Source: Scedosporium boydii (Eukaryota > Ascomycota > Sordariomycetes > Microascales > Microascaceae). From it: DNA of 64,000 nucleotides. The stretch's first letter is position 1; every line of letters begins with the position of its first letter. The notes beneath the pieces are model-generated. The model was not told the DNA's origin, did not search any database, and worked only from the letters and a program-made list of their open reading frames with translations. A program made the translations under genes and the position numbers. Positions 11,246 through 25,600 of this stretch are shown in pieces. The stretch spans positions 62,001 to 126,000 of the forward strand of contig NJFT01000015.1 of the NCBI GenBank assembly GCA_002221725.1, written 5' to 3'.

Positions 11246-14200
11246 GCCCACCCACCAGCATTGCTTGGCGCAAAAAAATAGGTATAACTCGTCAACAATA
11301 GCTTCAAAGCGTACGCGGCACGACGCCAGAAAGCAACCGTCGAAGAATCTGGGGAGCAGGTGTGCAATAGCTACGGTTACATGCTGATCCAGATCCCCAC
11401 CGTTCGCCCACCTTTCCCCCTCCATCTTGGCTATACTCGTTCGCGAAAAGGCCACGAGGGCTGGAAAATCCCCTCTTTTGTGTCCTGCAGCGTAGTGGGT
11501 AATCCAGCTCTTGATGCGACGAACTTGCGCACACTAAAGGACCATGGTGTCAGTAGCATTCGATATCTCAAACGTAGAAGCTGCAGCGCACACGCTCTAC
11601 GACTTCATACTACTACCCATTCGGATAGTCCATCTCTGTCCATCTTGAATGACAGCTTATCAAAAGCCCCGAGCTGCATGTGATCCACATCTACGCTATC
11701 CACACTAACGATGGAGATAGAGTCGACTTGGAACCCTTTGACCCTTCTTTCCCTCGGAACCTCTCTTTCCAATTGTCTTCTTTTTTTCCCTTTCCGCACC
11801 CCTCGTCCCTGAAGCGGGGTTTCTCATACTCGTGGGATTGATTTGTTCTTTGGCGTGCCCTTCTTCTCGATTATTTCTCTGTGCTTCGACGAGTCTATCT
11901 GAGACCCCGCCTCGACCCCTCCACAAAGGTCCGAGCGTGGCGTCACCAAAGAGCACCCAAGTGGAAACACAGCCTACAGCATACTTCAGTCGTAAGATCA
12001 GGCAGTTTTCCTATAGTAATAGAAAGAAACAACAAGAAACCCCACGGCGTCCTCTCCGAAGCAAGATATACTACAAAATATCTCCCTCGTGGTTAAGCCA
12101 AAAAATAACGTGAAGAGGACAAAGCTTCAGGCAGGGGCGAAGGAAGACGCCACCGCTGGGGTTCAGCTCGTGATGACTTAGTCCCCACGACGCCCAGGCC
12201 AACATTGGACCAGACACTGCTCTCTCCAGCGGGAGAGCCAATTATATTTACACGGCCAGTATCTCACCACCGAAGACCGGCGATGGATGCAACACCCGCG
12301 ACGGAGGGACTTCTTAACTGACTTCCTGTCGAGGAACGATGCCTGGCTTCATGTTTGCCGCTAAGCAAGGTCCCAAGCGCTATAGTACATGCAGCATCTG
12401 GAACTTCGGCACGGGGAAGCTTGCAGAATCTGGAAGCTAGAAACGATATACTTTGTAGTTGTGAGCGGGGCATCAATCGAAGCAGCCTCTTAAGTGTCTT
12501 CCGCTATCATGTTTGGAACCTGAAATGGGTCTTGGTTCGCTTATTGCGCACGAATTCGGGTCCATTCCCCGAGTATGCTATAGCACGAAATCTATCAATG
12601 ATGAAGCACGTCGATAGGCCGAGTGTGCCGTGTGCAGGAACGAAGAAAGGACTCGGCAAGTGTGTGTGATGGGACGGGTCATCACCATCAAACCCATCCC
12701 ATCGATACATGTAACATGGGCGAGTGTGGTTGGGACTGAGTCGATATCGATACTAGTCGAAAACAATTTACTTCGTGCTTCCCAACTGCGCGACAAAAAA
12801 ACATGGCGCTGCAGCAACTCGTCTTGCATAGAGGAACCAAAGAATAGACCGGTTCTTGAGTTGGGCGCTGCTTGCTTACATGCAAAGGGCCATCATCCTG
12901 GCCACTCGTTGAGCATCCCGCTCCGGATTGGGTGGGTGTAAAGGCTTCCTGACTTCCAGAGACATCAAGGTAGTTTCCAACGCCTTTCGTGGGTAAGACC
13001 ATGGGAACGGGTGGTGCTTCTACCGAAAAAGATGCCACTACGATTCCTCGCGTCTTCCAAATATATGGTCTACTGTGGGAATTGTATATCATCGGTTTCG
13101 TCACGCAAGAGTTGTTGCGGTTCTGAAGCAGGAAGGCCGCGGAACTCGTGATCTGTGTGCCATATGTACGGGCAGCAGGAAGCTCTGAGCGATGGACAAG
13201 CAACATCTTATGCGACAGCTGTTACCGTCCTCCGCCACTCCGGCATTGACTCGAAATGTCGATCACAACCAACACCGACAACAGTTGAAGTCCTACGTCG
13301 ATCACCTCCGACGTCGCAAGGTGCCTGTCGATCCGCAGTGTCTGCAACCCGGGTTTCCTCTCTTCCCGTTCCTCATCTTCGTCCCAAACCCACAATAAGT
13401 GGCGCTTTTGTTTGTGTGATGTGCACGATATCTATTTTTCTCTGGCACAGCGACAAAACCTCGCAACTCTTCGGCGATTTACTTCGTATGTGACACATGA
13501 TGGGCCATGGTTCTTAGACGGGAAGGTCTAAGTGACGATGATGGAGAACCGAGGGTCAGATCCACCTAAGGATTGACCGGTCTATTCTGTAAAAAGCCGT
13601 CTGTTGGTGCGAGAGCGGAGGGACCTCCACACCACGACGCCCACTGGGGGCCGAATTCCAGAACAAGCATGCGTGCTGGAAGGGCTGGCTGCATACCAAG
13701 CATGTACGAAGCAGCTAGCTTACCAAGGCCTTGCTCACCTGAAGCGGCGAAACCGACGAATCTCGACAGGAAGATATCGTACGAATATAGTGCACACATG
13801 GCGAGCAGGAGCAAAGGGGCACGCAGGCACGCACGGCGCAGCATACGCGCAGGTTGGAGGCAAGGAGAAGGAGATAGTGGGATGAATTCCTACCAAATGT
13901 AGACAGGGGTGCGGACGAGCATTGCTGGAAACAGTGCTTGCTTGCAGGTGGACATACGTATGTAGGCGCAGGCGAGCTGGTCTGGCGGTGGGACTTCAGG
14001 GAAGATCCTCCAGTCTGTGTGTGGTCCAGTCTCTCTCTCTCTCTTTCGTGGGATAGCTTCCGTGCATTGGTCGATATTTTGCTCGAACTGGCTCAGTAAA
14101 ACCGAGGCTGCCGGACCCGTCGCAAAAACAGACTCATGAGATGGGGCAAGCGGAGAAGGGGAGTACATTTAGGAAATCTGGAAAATAGACCATACGAAGT

Positions 14201-17200
14201 ACGTGAGCATGCAGTTGCAGTTACGTGTGGGTTACGCGAGAGACGACAAATCGAGAGACTGGCTTCTCCATCCTTCTCTTCCACCACCTTGAGGGAGCAA
14301 GGGCGGTCAGTTCAGGGTGGATGTCGATAAGCGGGGCTCCTCCATTTGCTTGAGAGATTGATCAAGATCAATTGATCAATGGTGTCATTGGTATGGCCTG
14401 GCTGGCCCTGAGCAAACCAAGGCTGACTGGGCATCAGCTCACAGACCCGTACCACAAAAACCTCATCTTCGAATCCTGACGGGACAGTGGAGGCGGCAAC
14501 ATATCGGAACTGAATTGAGAGTAGAAGAGAAAAAAAATTTTTTTTAACCCTCCCGAAACCAGTTCTCGCGTTCCGTGACGAGAACCTGCATATGATGTAT
14601 GATGGGAATGTTGGAAATCCCGACAGTGTACTTACTAAGAGTACATCCACAGCTCGTTCACAGTGCTTCTTCAGTGGTGCGTGCCTTCCCCCGCCACCCT
14701 CAGCCAGGATTTCTTGTCGGTGTATCCTTCCTTCCAAGGTAAGAATCTTCTTTGGTGCCACTCTGGATTGTGGTTGCAGGTACGAAACAAGCAAGCACAA
14801 ATGCACAAGGTGCGCCAGGCAGACCTCACGCCGCAGGGGGAAAAAAAAAAAGAACTTTCACTTGGACATCCAATCGCGGGTATTTACCTCGACCCTCGAT
14901 TGCGCACTAACACAAACACACTAAGGCACCCATCTGTCGAGTTCCTTGATCGATCCACTGCGTGCTGTGAACGAGAGAACGAGACAATGGAGTGCGTGTG
15001 AGTGCAGAAAGTGATAGTAGGGATACGGAAGTGATTGCCCGGTCCTATGCGGCAAGCAAACACACGGATCCGCCCCCTCCGTAGTAGCCTTGGAAAGGTA
15101 CCATGGTGTTTTGAACCAGGCCCTCCCGGAGAACGAGCCGGTTTGCTGGGGAAGCGGGCTCCGGGACCTGGTATGCCTTAGGCCCCCCTTGCCTCTCAGT
15201 CCGTCAGGGAAAAAGAAGGAGAGTGGGCTGGGTTGCTGCAAGTCTGCAAGGACAAAAGAGCTGCGCCTTGAAGCCTCCCAATCACAGGTGTCTCTTCCGC
15301 AGAGATTTCTCTGCCTTCTCTGCTCCGTTCCTGCATGAAGAGGCTGGCTCCAAACCCAAAACGTCAATGCAACGCTGGACAGGAACAAGCAGAACCGTGA
15401 TGTTGTTTTCCTAGTCTGGTTCAATGGTACCTGCGGGAGACCAAACTTGCATATACTGTGCGAGCCAAAAAAGAGTGTGAACTGTTCATCGACTACGAAG
15501 GATTTCGGATGCACTACGAGAACGAAGTAACTTTCGACTTGCAGGAAAAGAATGAAACGAAGTATGGGGGAGCTAAACTTTTCCACCATGATACGAGGAA
15601 CGAATGGCAAATCGGCTTCAACTTCCCTTGCTGAATTTGCGTTCCTCGGCATCAAGTCATCATGATGGTGTGACAAGGCGGAAACCGATGAGCCTAGAGC
15701 ACACCGTCGGCGACCTACTATTACTGTCGATTCCGGGATTCATTCGTATCAATTTCCTCTGTGATGGAATGGCCCTTGCCTAGTTGTCGGTCACTGCATC
15801 GTGGGTTGGATTGATCAATGCATGCAAGAGCCATCACTATCACTCGGGCGTCGTACTGAGCTGTTGGTGATATGGACACCGCCCGGCAGCAATCAATTGA
15901 TCCATCAATCAATGCCATTGGCATCAGCAGCATCAGTAGCAGCGAAGCAACGCAAAGCGGCGCGGGCAACAAACAGTAGCACCAGGAAGATTCCGAGTGT
16001 CGTTCTCGTTTTCATCCTGCAATGATCAATTGATCCAACTTTCGACTAGTCAGGTACCCTCTTTAACCGTTTATGGCCTCTTGCTGCCACACCATTTCGT
16101 CATACGTGCCTGGATGGCGGTTGACTTCTCGCGTTGAGGCGGAGTTCCAATTTCTGAAACACACTTTAATTTTTTTGGAAAGGAAAAAAAAATCTCTTTT
16201 TTCTCTCACCTCGCCTGACTCAAAGCAGGTGCTAGACTTGTTGATGGATACATGTACTCACCTCGACCAAGGACGACTGTTGAAGGAACTACACTAGCAA
16301 AGAAAAACAAGAAAAAAGTCGTCTTATACAATGCAGTAGTAGCGTAATCGTGGCAACACCATTGCAATTTGTTCCCCTCTTCTGCCTCTAGTTCTCGGAA
16401 GGCTTCGAAGTCCCGACACCTGATCTAGCTTTGTCTCGGAAAAGGCGTTCGATATTTTTATTTTTATTTTTATTTTATTGCATTCAGCCTCAAGGCCCAA
16501 CAACCATCTTTTTGTTAGGGTTTCGCCACGGGTGTGGGTGTAGATACATGTCTGGTTGAGAGTTTATCGGGACCCTGATTATCTTGAGGGGTTTATCGTG
16601 GGGGCGAAGATCAGGGTCGTCGTGTCGCCTAATCTCTTCAGATCTCTTGTTAATTAAATAATCGAATGTCCGCCGTTCCCGCTCGATAGCGGTATCTCAA
16701 ATCGCAAAATCGCGGGGGTCAGTTTCGAGCCACCCTTTTGGACACCTCGGGCGATAGCTGAATGATCCTCCCACCTCGCCATCATGGAGCCCGGTTTTAG
16801 ACAGGTGATCCAAGAAAATCGCTTGTCTGGCATCCTGGATGGATCCGATATTAGTTCGAAATGTGTAGTCTACGTCGTAGGTAGCCGATACCAACGGCCA
16901 TCAATTGTCTCTGGTATTTGGGTACCTTGTCTCTTCCTGTCTCCATCGACACCCTCGCATCGCAAGTCGCCGGGCTCCTTCAGTCTTGAAAGGACGATGG
17001 ACCCGCCAGGCTTTGACGAAGACTAGTGGGCATCCGATTGGATGGCACTGCCAAACTTGGACCAGATTCTAAACCGGTGCCGTGCCGTCCGCCTCCGAGG
17101 CCAGGGGACACCAAGGGCTGAGGATGGTGTCAAGATTGCTTTTTCTCCATACCAAATTACCTCGTAGGATTCCCACATCATCCCTCGACTGTTTCTCTTA

Positions 17201-18021
17201 CGAACCAGTTGCCGCCATCTCCGATCTCTCTGCCCGGTCACGCACACGTTCGCCATTTTTGAGGCCAGGTGTGGACTTGGTGGGGTTATAGGACCCCTCA
17301 GTGGGAGCAGTGGCTGGCCAGTCAGCCTAGCCTGGCTACCTCCATCAATGGCAAAAGGTGTCATGCCTAGGGCGGGACATGTGCTCTCGCTCGTGCAAGT
17401 TGCAACCATGTCAAACTGGAACAGCCAGCCGAGACTACGGTACTACAGTAGTGCAGTGGATATCGGCGGGGGCACTACAGTGTGTGTTGACATCCGTAGT
17501 TTCAACATCATCGGACGATGTGGAAGAAAAAGGTCGGAGGCTATTATCGATGGTAGTGGCAGTTGAGCACAGTCCGGCCCAAACCGGCCCGCAATGTGCT
17601 GGAGAATGGTGCGTTTACCCTGCGCCAGAAACCGCGCGGTTCTTATTCAGTGCCACAATCAGAGCACCTTCTCAAGTTGTCCTATACCTGCTCAATGAGC
17701 GACCGAACGAGTGCCACTAGATGTACGAAGCAGCAAAACGCCCGCTACTAACGAGGCTTCAACTTCCAGAAAGAAATAGTTCAATGTTTACTTCGTAATC
17801 ACCAAGCCATCTATTTCGTATTGAAAATTTAAAGGTTGGTAAGGCCGTCCATAGAAAACCCTGGGAATGTAGCACGTTTCCGGGTGTCTGGCGTCATCAT
17901 TAGCTGAGAGAGCCGATGACGCTAGTAGAGCAGACCGGGTAGACTAGCCTTTCCAGTTCCTCGGTCTCTGCTTAGCCTGGTGTCTCGTGAGGCTGTCTTG
18001 AGAAGGTTGGGTAGGGTTTAC

Positions 18022-18037
18022 GTATGCGTACGCATAC
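18022..18037. repeat. 16-bp perfect palindrome GTATGCGTACGCATAC
   Basis: The sequence is identical to its reverse complement over 16 bases. It lies in the gene-poor tract with no gene nearby. A dimeric DNA-binding site is possible. Confidence 0.85.
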
Positions 18038-19568
18038 ACTACGTGGCGATGGTGATGGTCCGTCCTCTCGAGGATGGGTGCGAGTACACTTCTTGTGGAT
18101 GAGGTACCCAACACCGTGCAGCAATTTTCGAGGCTATTCAGAATACTTTTGCGTAAGGGAATCTAAAATATCGTGCCAAATTCCATGACGCCTTCGATGC
18201 TTAAAAGAATCCCGGTAAAGCTCCCGCACCCCATGTTGGAAAGATTAGGCAGGCGAAAGCGGGATGAAGATGATAAAATCCTACCATGCCGCGCCCATTG
18301 TGTTACCCCCCACACTAAATTCCTTCCAGAAACACGGCTCCTGGTGATACAGCGTCGACCGACCGAGTGTTCCTGGCAACGTTGAGGGAGGCAGAGTGCT
18401 GAAATTAACTTCACCCCAAAGAGCATGATAACACAATTCCGTGTGCTTCACATAGTACGATAGGCCCGGCGGATGAAAGACACGAGGGGAGAGATTGGCA
18501 CTACAACGAATGATAATCTACGAATTAGCCTACCACGCGGTTCTATCATCGCTATCTGCGTATTTACGAAGTCTGTGCTCGTCTAATATTCCGTCGATCG
18601 GCTCGTAAACTAGATTTGGGTTTACTATCCTCGCTCACCCGTCATATTCTCACTGGCTGTTGTCATGGCGGATGGTGACCGGTCTCAAAAAATGGCAGGG
18701 ACTGGATGTTGTACTCTTGGTGGGTTTGTGAGGTGATAATATCAATGCTACATTTATCGGGGACGCCGCGAGTTACGAAGGAGTGTACTCAGTAGAGACG
18801 ATCGTGATATTGATGCATGCACGCCGGTTGATGCAAGCCATGGGCAGGTCCAAGAATCTCCGCCGCGCGTGGGGTAAACGAACATTGAAGTGTCAAGAGA
18901 ACTTGGACTTCGCACATACATTTTAATCCATTTGATGGATCGTACTACACTAGGGCATGCTTCTTTGCGAGAAGTCCAGCCAAACTAGATCTCGAGGACA
19001 CGTGCTCCCGTCTTGCCGTGATGGGCACGCAAAATACCCGAAACACTATGCTCTATTGTACGTTTTGGTTGACCGACAGTGGCCTGCTGCAAGGGCAGGC
19101 GGAGGTCCCAACGCGCTGGTTTCCCCACGGTGTGGGCAGCCTTGGGAAGAGAGGGCAGCGAATTCGCAGCGTATCCTATGCACGTGTTCGAATCCCTCAT
19201 CGAGAAACACCTGCGGCCGTTCTGGTCGCCGAACGATTGGGACAGTTACAGCACCAATATATTACCGTTCGCCTAACCACCCTCCCCCCCCCCCCACGGT
19301 TAGTAAAAGTAAACAATAAACGAAGTACGTCTGCAGCACTTGAGCAGTTCGACTGGCGGTGTGCTCCTTTGAGGTACAATAGATTGGCGCTGTATGCCGT
19401 GTATCATGTATCATGGATGTTTTTCTTCGTTCCCCGATCGTCAATGCATGAGTTCGTCGGAGATGCATGCGAGGCGAGAGGAATCGGGGGTGGGGGGACA
19501 AATCTCCAAAACGTGCTCGCATCAAATCAACAATCAAGAGAGCTTGGTCGAAACACCTCCGATAGCAC

Positions 19569-19600
19569 GCTCCATCGCTCCATCGCTCCATTGCTCCATT
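19569..19600. repeat. Four tandem 8-bp units
   Basis: The units read GCTCCATC twice and GCTCCATT twice, contiguous over 32 bp. This is a small minisatellite with no gene association. Confidence 0.8.
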
Positions 19601-22600
19601 GCCAATCAAAGCTATCATCTCGGTGGTAATCGATTGACTACGTCGCAACAGTCTAGCAGTCTGTAGTTTGGTCTTCGACCCATCCGCAATATTACACAAA
19701 GTAGCAGTAGCATCACAGACTCGCTCGTGCGGCGGTTGATCTTAACGAAACCAATATATTCTTCAATCTTTGGCGACATATCACTTTCGGCTGGTTTGCT
19801 GGCGTAGCTGGAGTTGCTCGCCTTCCTTTCCGACACACCTGATTGTTTGATAACGATATTCCAAACCAAAACGGTCATCCAAGATTGCCTCCTTCCCAAA
19901 GCGTCCTGGCCTGGTTCTCTCGCTTCTGGAGCCGTGGGGTTCCTGCTGCAAGACGACAAGACGGGAAGGCGAGGCCCGGGCAGTAGCCCATTTGCCCCGC
20001 CGAGTTCCTCAGATGGATCTAGCAGGGGGGGGGAAGGGCGACCCCCGGACACAAGGACTCGACTAATACACTCCAGGAAGTACTTAGCAGGGTCCCAGGA
20101 TATTGGGGGCCTCGGTGGTGTATCTCTTGGCCTGTATCGTGTCATCAAGGACGGTTACTGTTGGCTGGGCGCTGAAACCTTCTCGAAGGGTCCCGCGAAC
20201 ACGGTCCAGGTAAATTTTACCCAGTTCCCCGTTGTAGGAGTCCGGGTGTGCGCTACTCCTCTCGCCTCGCCTGACTTTACGATACAGGCTGGATTTGTAT
20301 TGGTGTCCCATCGCGATGGGGAATTTCCCCGACATCCGACTAAACTACTTTTACTTGATCAAGCAGCGCTCCACTAGCCCGCCAGCTCTCTAATTAAAGG
20401 TGTCCGGTCGTCGTGCTTTGCCCTCCATTTTACGACGACTTCCAGCACGGTCTGTTTTGATCATCTTACCTGGACCATTGAGCATCTTGATCTGGCATAA
20501 CCTACACGCTAATACTTCGTACAGACACCAAGTTCCCACAATTCGCCACCTAGCTAACACCGGGTAATGGGAGCTGACGGGTCCCTCATAAACTTACTCG
20601 TAACAACATTGGAGTATGTGATCAGTCGGATTGGATTTGCAGGAATCTCGTAAACTACTAGTTTAATCCATCTGTTCGGTATGCCAATTTCAGGATGCAT
20701 GTATGTAATGCTCCGACCTGCGCTGCATTGTAAATCACTTGCTCTCATGAGCGCTGCTCTATTTCTACTCTTGATTGCTTGCAGTTGGGCAAACCCTCTC
20801 TCACCTTACTTTTTGGCACTTTTTCCCCCCATCCAAGCTTTTTTGCCTAGTGCTGGGCTGGTCTAGATGAGGCAGTCACTTGCATTAACTGTAGACCCTC
20901 GTAAAACGGTCGCGAAGTGCTCCTTGCTTTTCCCCTTCTCCCCACAGACTTTCGGGGTCCTGTTTCTCCAAAACCCGGCTGAGTTTCTAGTTGTCATGAA
21001 GCCCCATGGATAACACTATTTCCATACAAGAAAAGCAATGAGAGGGGAACAAAGCCCAAACCAAGTCCCTGCCACCCCGGTCCGCCAGCGACCCTTCTAC
21101 CCATCCAGGTGGAAACCTGGCAGGCCTTGACCCATGTCCTCGACGCATTGTCGATGTAACTCTCTGAAAATCGGTTCCCTCATCCGGCAGCCATAGCGTA
21201 TCAATGGGGGCCTTTATCCATGTGCTTTCCAACCACTTCACCATGATAGCGACGTGTGTATCTTAGTACTGTGGTGATATACTGTACTCTTTTCCCAGGA
21301 TATCCCAGGAGCAAGGAGATGGGGTTGGAATGAAATAAAAAAGGTTGTACTTGTGGCGGAGCTTTGCTGGAAAGTGTTCGGGAATGCTTCTGAGACGTCG
21401 CCTAGGTTTCCTCAAGGCGAACTGCTTCGGAGAGTAGTATTACCGCTACGAAGTACTACTCTCAGTGTTTTAGGGCCCTCGGTTGTGCTTGTCAAGTGTC
21501 ATCGGGCAAGGCAGCATTGAAGGCGATGACCGAGAGGCTCCAGTAGCTGCCCGTTCCATTTCATCTCTCAAATCACCTCCATTTTTGATACCTTGAAACA
21601 GCCAACCAGGGCTTCGCTGTGGCAAACAACGACAAGGCGAGTATCATAAACAAGAACTCCAATAGCACCGTTGCATTTCTGGAAAGTCATGCCATTGAAA
21701 AGATTTTTTTCCTGCCCTCTATCCTCCGGCGACTTTTATTGAAGTTCCCACTTCATAATATTTCAAGTCTTGCAAAAGAACATGCATGATGGGGAATTGC
21801 CTTGTCTTCGTTTGACTTCGTACTTCGCTTTTGGGATCTGTCGGAAGACTCCTAGGTCCTGTCCCGGAAACGCTATCACGACGCTAGGTTGAGCGTCGAG
21901 CCCACCTCTTTGGGACGATAGAGGATTCTCATGTAGGCGTCGTGCCATCTTCAACAGTAGTCTGCGCTATGCACCAACCTTACTTGCAAGTTTAGTTTAG
22001 ACTGTGTGGTTAGTGTACGCTACACACAAATGCAAGGGGGCCAGCACACTACTGGCTAACTTGAGCTCCAAGGTCAATCCCTTGAAGGGAAACATCATGC
22101 AGGTACGTGAAGGAACACTAGGCGAGAGGTTTGCGAATGCACTGTGAACAGGGGCTGAGCGGACACTCCAACCCTAAGGCCGTATGTACCTTTTCGATGT
22201 ACCTCCGTATTGCATACTGTCCTGGATGCGACTTGGGAAATGTACAATGTACCAGCAGCACTGGAAGGAAATTGGCTCCCGGGATGTTCCTGGCTTGATC
22301 TTCCAGAATCATGCCAGGATGGGGAGGAAGCACTTTGGGTCCGGACAAATAGAGTACCCACGCCAAATAATCCTTTGTGGACCTGCCACCCTTCACCCGT
22401 AGCATGGGAATGCTTGTTCACTCATCCAAATTAGGCAGAGGACTCGACAAGGGCACGATATGAGGTGCACCCCCGGATGGTCACTTTACTTCGTGCATGT
22501 ACCACAAGGGCCAACCTCGACACACAGAATCTGGGGCAAAGAGGTTCTCTTCCTTTCAGTAGGACCGCTCGTAAAATGGGGTTAGCCCACTTAGTCATCA

Positions 22601-25600
22601 GATTGCTGGCTTTGGTAGCCACCCCCGAGGAGGCGAAACGCGGGTATCTATCCGGCCCGCGGTGAGATTTCTGATGGCTTTCCCGTCCCACCCTTTCCCA
22701 GAGGGCCTGACTGGTAAGGATGGGATTCCACCAGGTTCTCCCCTGGTCAAACGATGAGAATCGGCAAGCCAATTATTTTTTTTTTCCTTGGCTGGACTGC
22801 GTTTCTGATCCCACTGTTTCCCCTCCTCTTTTTTTCTTTCTGCTACATGTCATGATGTCCCCACTGCGTCGGCGATGCACTGTGAACACGGACCATCGAG
22901 GATCAGCCTCTTCATTGTCGATGAATTAAGCACGCGCATTTCTGAGGAAACTATGTGTGTATGGCAATTAGGTGAGGCGTGGTCTATGCTGTGTTTAGCT
23001 CCCTCTACGTCCTACGCTATAGCTAGTTGAATGATGGTTTGCTTCGGCGGGCGAGCTGTGGCAAATAGTATAAGCCAGCACTTGAGCAAACAAAACACCA
23101 CGCTGAGCCGCGTTGGTGCGCTCGGAGGTTTGTCTGTTTCCTCTCCCTTGCCCAACACCATGAAGTACATACTTCGTGCGCCATCTCACAGACAAAATTC
23201 GTAGTCGGATGAGAGCTTAGCTTAGAGCCCGGGCGCCGACAGTATTTACCGATTTCCATCCAGTTGGGTCGTGTCAATGAAGTAGTGTGCATTGATTGTC
23301 AGCACCCATGCTTGAAGACATCCATGTTCAGGTTTGGATTCTGCGAAGTGTGAACTGGAGGCGTACTCAATTCAAAGCCTCGGTATCATTTGCTTGAGCA
23401 TGTAAAGGTGAAAAATCGGTAGAAGAAGAAAATGCAAGTATACGAATGCGTATTTTACAACTCCAGATATCACTGTAAAATTTACCTATCAATATGACTA
23501 CTCTGTTGAAGATGGTTAGAGAAACCATCCACATGGCTGATCGTGGATGAGCGTGGGGCACGGTTACCCAGTCGAGTCCCAGAACACACTGCCGAGAGTC
23601 TTGGCGTGTTTGTCTGATCCTGTTGCCGGTCGGCTCAACCACAGCGCCGGAGGACCACACTAGCTGTATCGAGGAACCTTGCCCTTGACACAGCAATCGT
23701 TGCATCGCAGACAATTGAAAAGTGATAGCTATTTCATCCAAGACCAGGGATGAAGAAGAGGTGATTTTACCTTGTAGTTTGCTGTAACTCAGGCCAGCAA
23801 ACTTCAGAAACCATCCTCTAACATACCATCTTGGCCAGCCCATGTTATGGATGGAGAGAACCTGGGGATATGGAACCGAAGGAAATCACGGAAGGCATTC
23901 TTTTCCTGAGGATTGGATCTACTTAAACGGGCTTAGCTGCCAGCGGGGAAGCTTCAACTCGCGCAGTGCAGTGGATCTGCATCCGAAATATTTTCCAAGC
24001 TCAAGCTCTTACTGCAAAGAGAATTGCTTTGATGGCGCGTGGCTCTTTTGGGATGCTCTTCAAGCGTTAGCTCTTTGCTGATCTTTTCCGACCGGGCGTG
24101 GTGCAATAGATCTTATTGGCATTTCCGAGTCGCGGAGCCGGAAGCAGCATATCAATCGCCACGCTGGCTAAGGACCCATGGCGGCATTAGTGTGTTATGT
24201 CTGACCCCCGTAGCCGGTTCCGCGACATACAGGGGATGCTCGGGCGTAACATGTGTGATGGAGGTGCGAGATGGATGTACTATTTCGCAGTACTTCAGTA
24301 CGTGAAAAGAAGAGCAGACTTCAATCGCCGTTTGGGCCATCCTTCTAACTCTAACCGAGATGTTCAGAGGTAAATGGAGATCGTCACTCGAACAAATCCC
24401 GAAATCTTGGTATCGGCTGTATTCATCCTACTGGCGGCCATTTCATATCAACGGTCCGTCTCGGTTTCGGCGATAATGTTACCACAGACTCATCAATGCC
24501 ACCGCAAATCGCGAACTGGCTTCTCCACATGTTCTATTGGTCCCGTGCCGTTCTCCTCGCCGGACGTAACCTCTCTAGAGCTAGGCTCCGAGGACGATAT
24601 TTCTTACAGGGCTTTCTGGAACCGTCGGAGAGACGTGTCTTGGCTCTTCGGCGTGCAATTGGAAAGGCTAAATTGCCCATTAAGCGATGGCTCGGTACGT
24701 CGTAATATTATGCGAAAATACTTCTAAAAATGCAGCCGTTCGAAATTGGGTGCCCGGCTCAAGTTCGGAAGGTAACCTGCCCCGTTTTTCTTATCCTGTC
24801 CTGGACATCAATGCCTGTCCCGGAAGAAGAATCAGCGTCCCCGGGCCCTGTCGGCGACCGGGGGCCGGGACCCATGAAGACCCAAGGTTCCATACCAAAG
24901 GAAATGTAGCGGACGGAGTACGAACTTTTGGCCAGCCTTTCCCAACCCCAAGGACATGGCATGGAATCCATGTTCTGTCACTATGCCGTTTCTAGAGTTT
25001 GGCAAGTGGGTGGTCTCCAATGTGCATGCTGATTCTGCGAACTCTGAAAATCACTGTGGACATCTCGTAATTGCTTCGTAATTTTGCAGGTCCGAGAAAG
25101 GGAATTCTATGTAGCGGGAGACCAGTCTATGCCTCGTACGCAGTGAGCCCGGACTCTTACATTCTCACTATCAAGGCACTAAGCTTGCGTGCGAGACACT
25201 ATTCTTTCAGCTCCTCTCCGGTTACAACACAGACAAGACAGCGGCCCTTCTCGAAAAAAAAAAGGGCCTTTCCGCTCCTCCCAATGTGTCGGAAGTGGTG
25301 GAAACTAACAAACTTAAAAGAGTGTGGTCAACACGGGAACAAGTCAAAGCGTCGCCGGTCCTGTCCGTGTGCTAGTCTTCGATCAATTAAGAAGTACGAA
25401 GGTAACTTCTCATCCAGCTGTCACTTATCGGATTCCAGGATAAGGGTCCTGAGCCAAAAGCGAACCAATGTAATTTGATGAGTACGAAAAGTACGATCCG
25501 GAAATAAGGGCAGGGCAGGGCAGAAGCTCTCCGAAAGGTTTTCGGAGGCGAATTTGGAGTCGGATCAATTGGATTATCTCGCGGTGCTGGAAGATGAAAG

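Noticed and set aside
14921..15676. Longest open frame in the gene-poor tract, 251 codons on the minus strand
   Set aside because: No domain, poor amino-acid pattern, no splice or promoter support; one frame of this length is roughly what chance allows across the window.
19170..19215. tRNA-like string GTTCGAATCCC
   Set aside because: The T-stem fails at the second base pair and there is no cloverleaf.
19615..20377. Overlapping frames of 177 (minus) and 187 (plus) codons
   Set aside because: Neither strand is favoured; no domain or intron evidence.
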